Of a DNA stretch of 6,717 nt, positions 6,047-6,717 are shown piece by piece. This DNA comes from Thermoleophilaceae bacterium. GTDB taxonomy: Bacteria > Actinomycetota > Thermoleophilia > Solirubrobacterales > Thermoleophilaceae. The stretch lies in assembly GCA_013695855.1 (NCBI GenBank), contig JACCZR010000138.1, positions 1 to 6,717 on the forward strand, written 5' to 3'. Positions within the stretch are counted from its first letter, which is position 1. Each line of letters starts with the position of its first letter. The position numbers were made by a program, and so were the translations under genes. The notes under the pieces were generated by a model. The model saw only the letters and a list, made by a program, of their open reading frames with translations, was not told the DNA's origin and ran no database searches.

Positions 6047-6717
6047 ATGCAGGCTAAGCGGGCCTTACGGCTGATTCGAGGCGGGCTGTGGGGTGAGGAA
6101 GCGAGGGGCACGGACGAGGTTGCCGTAGTCCGAGTCGCCGACTTTCAGTACGACGCCCTCACGGCTGACGAGGCTCCGACTCGGCGGACGATGCCGCGGC
6201 ATCTGGTCGGCCCGCGCCTCTTGGGACCGGGAGACCTTCTGTTGGAGAAGAGCGGCGGCGGTGACCAACAGAACGTGGGCCGCGTTGTCGAGTGGACCGG
6301 CACCGATCGAGCGATCTGCTCGAACTTCATCAATCTGCTGAGACCTGCGCCAGGGTTCGATCCCCGCTGGTTGGCGTACGTCCATCGCTGGCTCTACGTG
6401 ACCGGGCGCACGCACGCCTGCACTAAGCAGACAACTGGGATACAGAACCTGGACGTATCGGCCTACCTCGCCTCAAGCATACCAAGGATTACGCACGGGG
6501 CCCAGCGTTCCATTGCCGAATTCCTCGACGGCGAGTGCGAGCGGATTGAGCGGCTTACGAACAGAACTTCATCCTTCAGCCGGCTCCGTTCAGAGGGGTA
6601 CTCGGCCCTGCTTCAGCAGGCAGTCGGCCTTGGCCGGTGGCCCTGGGTCCAGGTCCGCCACGTCGCGCGCACCGGCACCGGTCACACACCATCACGCGAG
6701 CATCCGGAGTACTGGGT
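6047..6717 (+). CDS. hsdS: Type I restriction-modification specificity subunit HsdS, partial (3' end beyond window)
   Basis: The first 223 codons of a DNA sequence-recognition subunit, open to the window edge. HsdS directs the HsdM/HsdR complex to a bipartite target through two target recognition domains (TRDs). TRD1 covers about residues 1-150, with the family hallmarks VRVADF (28-33), LLLEKSGGGDQQNVGRVV (64-81), CSNFINLL (91-98) and KQTTGIQNLD (127-136). The conserved central helix starts at QRSIAEFLDGECERIERL (153-170) and runs to about 195. A second TRD begins at RWPWVQVRHVARTGTGHTPS (197-216). Family size suggests about 170-200 more residues beyond the window. ATG 6047 follows the HsdM-remnant stop by 5 bases, and GAAGAGG at 6024-6030 is a distant, weak ribosome site. 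GC is lower than in upstream genes, and codons such as TTA, AGA and ATA appear, suggesting horizontal transfer. Confidence 0.88.
   Translation, partial: MQAKRALRLIRGGLWGEEARGTDEVAVVRVADFQYDALTADEAPTRRTMPRHLVGPRLLGPGDLLLEKSGGGDQQNVGRVVEWTGTDRAICSNFINLLRPAPGFDPRWLAYVHRWLYVTGRTHACTKQTTGIQNLDVSAYLASSIPRITHGAQRSIAEFLDGECERIERLTNRTSSFSRLRSEGYSALLQQAVGLGRWPWVQVRHVARTGTGHTPSREHPEYW

Noticed and set aside
6043..6052. Short resemblance to the guaA 3' end (GACCATGCAG versus GACCATCGAG)
   Set aside because: The match is too short and imperfect for a duplicated attachment site. No convincing guaA-end direct repeat occurs elsewhere in the window.
1..6717. CRISPR array, tRNA, rRNA, insertion sequence or integrase gene
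   Set aside because: I looked for regularly spaced repeats, cloverleaf-like sequence, transposase/integrase motifs and terminal inverted repeats, and saw none within the window.

Overview
The window is high-GC bacterial DNA (one sampled stretch, 4441-4500, is 44/60 G+C) with tightly packed genes, all on the + strand. A GuaB3-type IMP dehydrogenase paralogue without CBS domains sits directly before guaA, and start codons include GTG and TTG. This points to an actinobacterium, perhaps Thermoleophilia/Solirubrobacterales-like. That placement is an inference, since no marker RNA is present.

Region 1 (1-2635) holds envelope genes plus a sugar kinase. A membrane-anchored LysM protein ends directly at the start codon of a PBP5-like D-alanyl-D-alanine carboxypeptidase. 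The carboxypeptidase stop overlaps the GTG start of a PfkB/1-phosphofructokinase-family kinase. The three reading frames look translationally coupled. The 100 bases upstream contain two copies of a short GC-rich repeat, and a third copy lies just upstream of guaB3.

Region 2 (2636-5587) is a purine module. A short intergenic region with a plausible promoter precedes guaB3 and guaA, whose ends overlap by 4 nt. If GuaB3 works as an IMP dehydrogenase, the two enzymes would run IMP -> XMP -> GMP in sequence.

Region 3 (5588-6717) is the accessory part. Some 80 bases after guaA begins a 124-codon frame. It is mostly the C-terminal tail of a type I restriction-modification methyltransferase (HsdM), missing the whole catalytic part. 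Its first ~10 residues instead resemble the start of an unrelated small actinobacterial protein. Five bases later begins hsdS, the specificity subunit, which runs off the window end and has clearly lower GC (6421-6480 is 32/60). The 3' end of guaA is a known integration hotspot for genomic islands, so this looks like the left edge of an inserted, eroded or rearranged defence island. It is the most interesting part of the window. Nothing here by itself proves a wholly new system.
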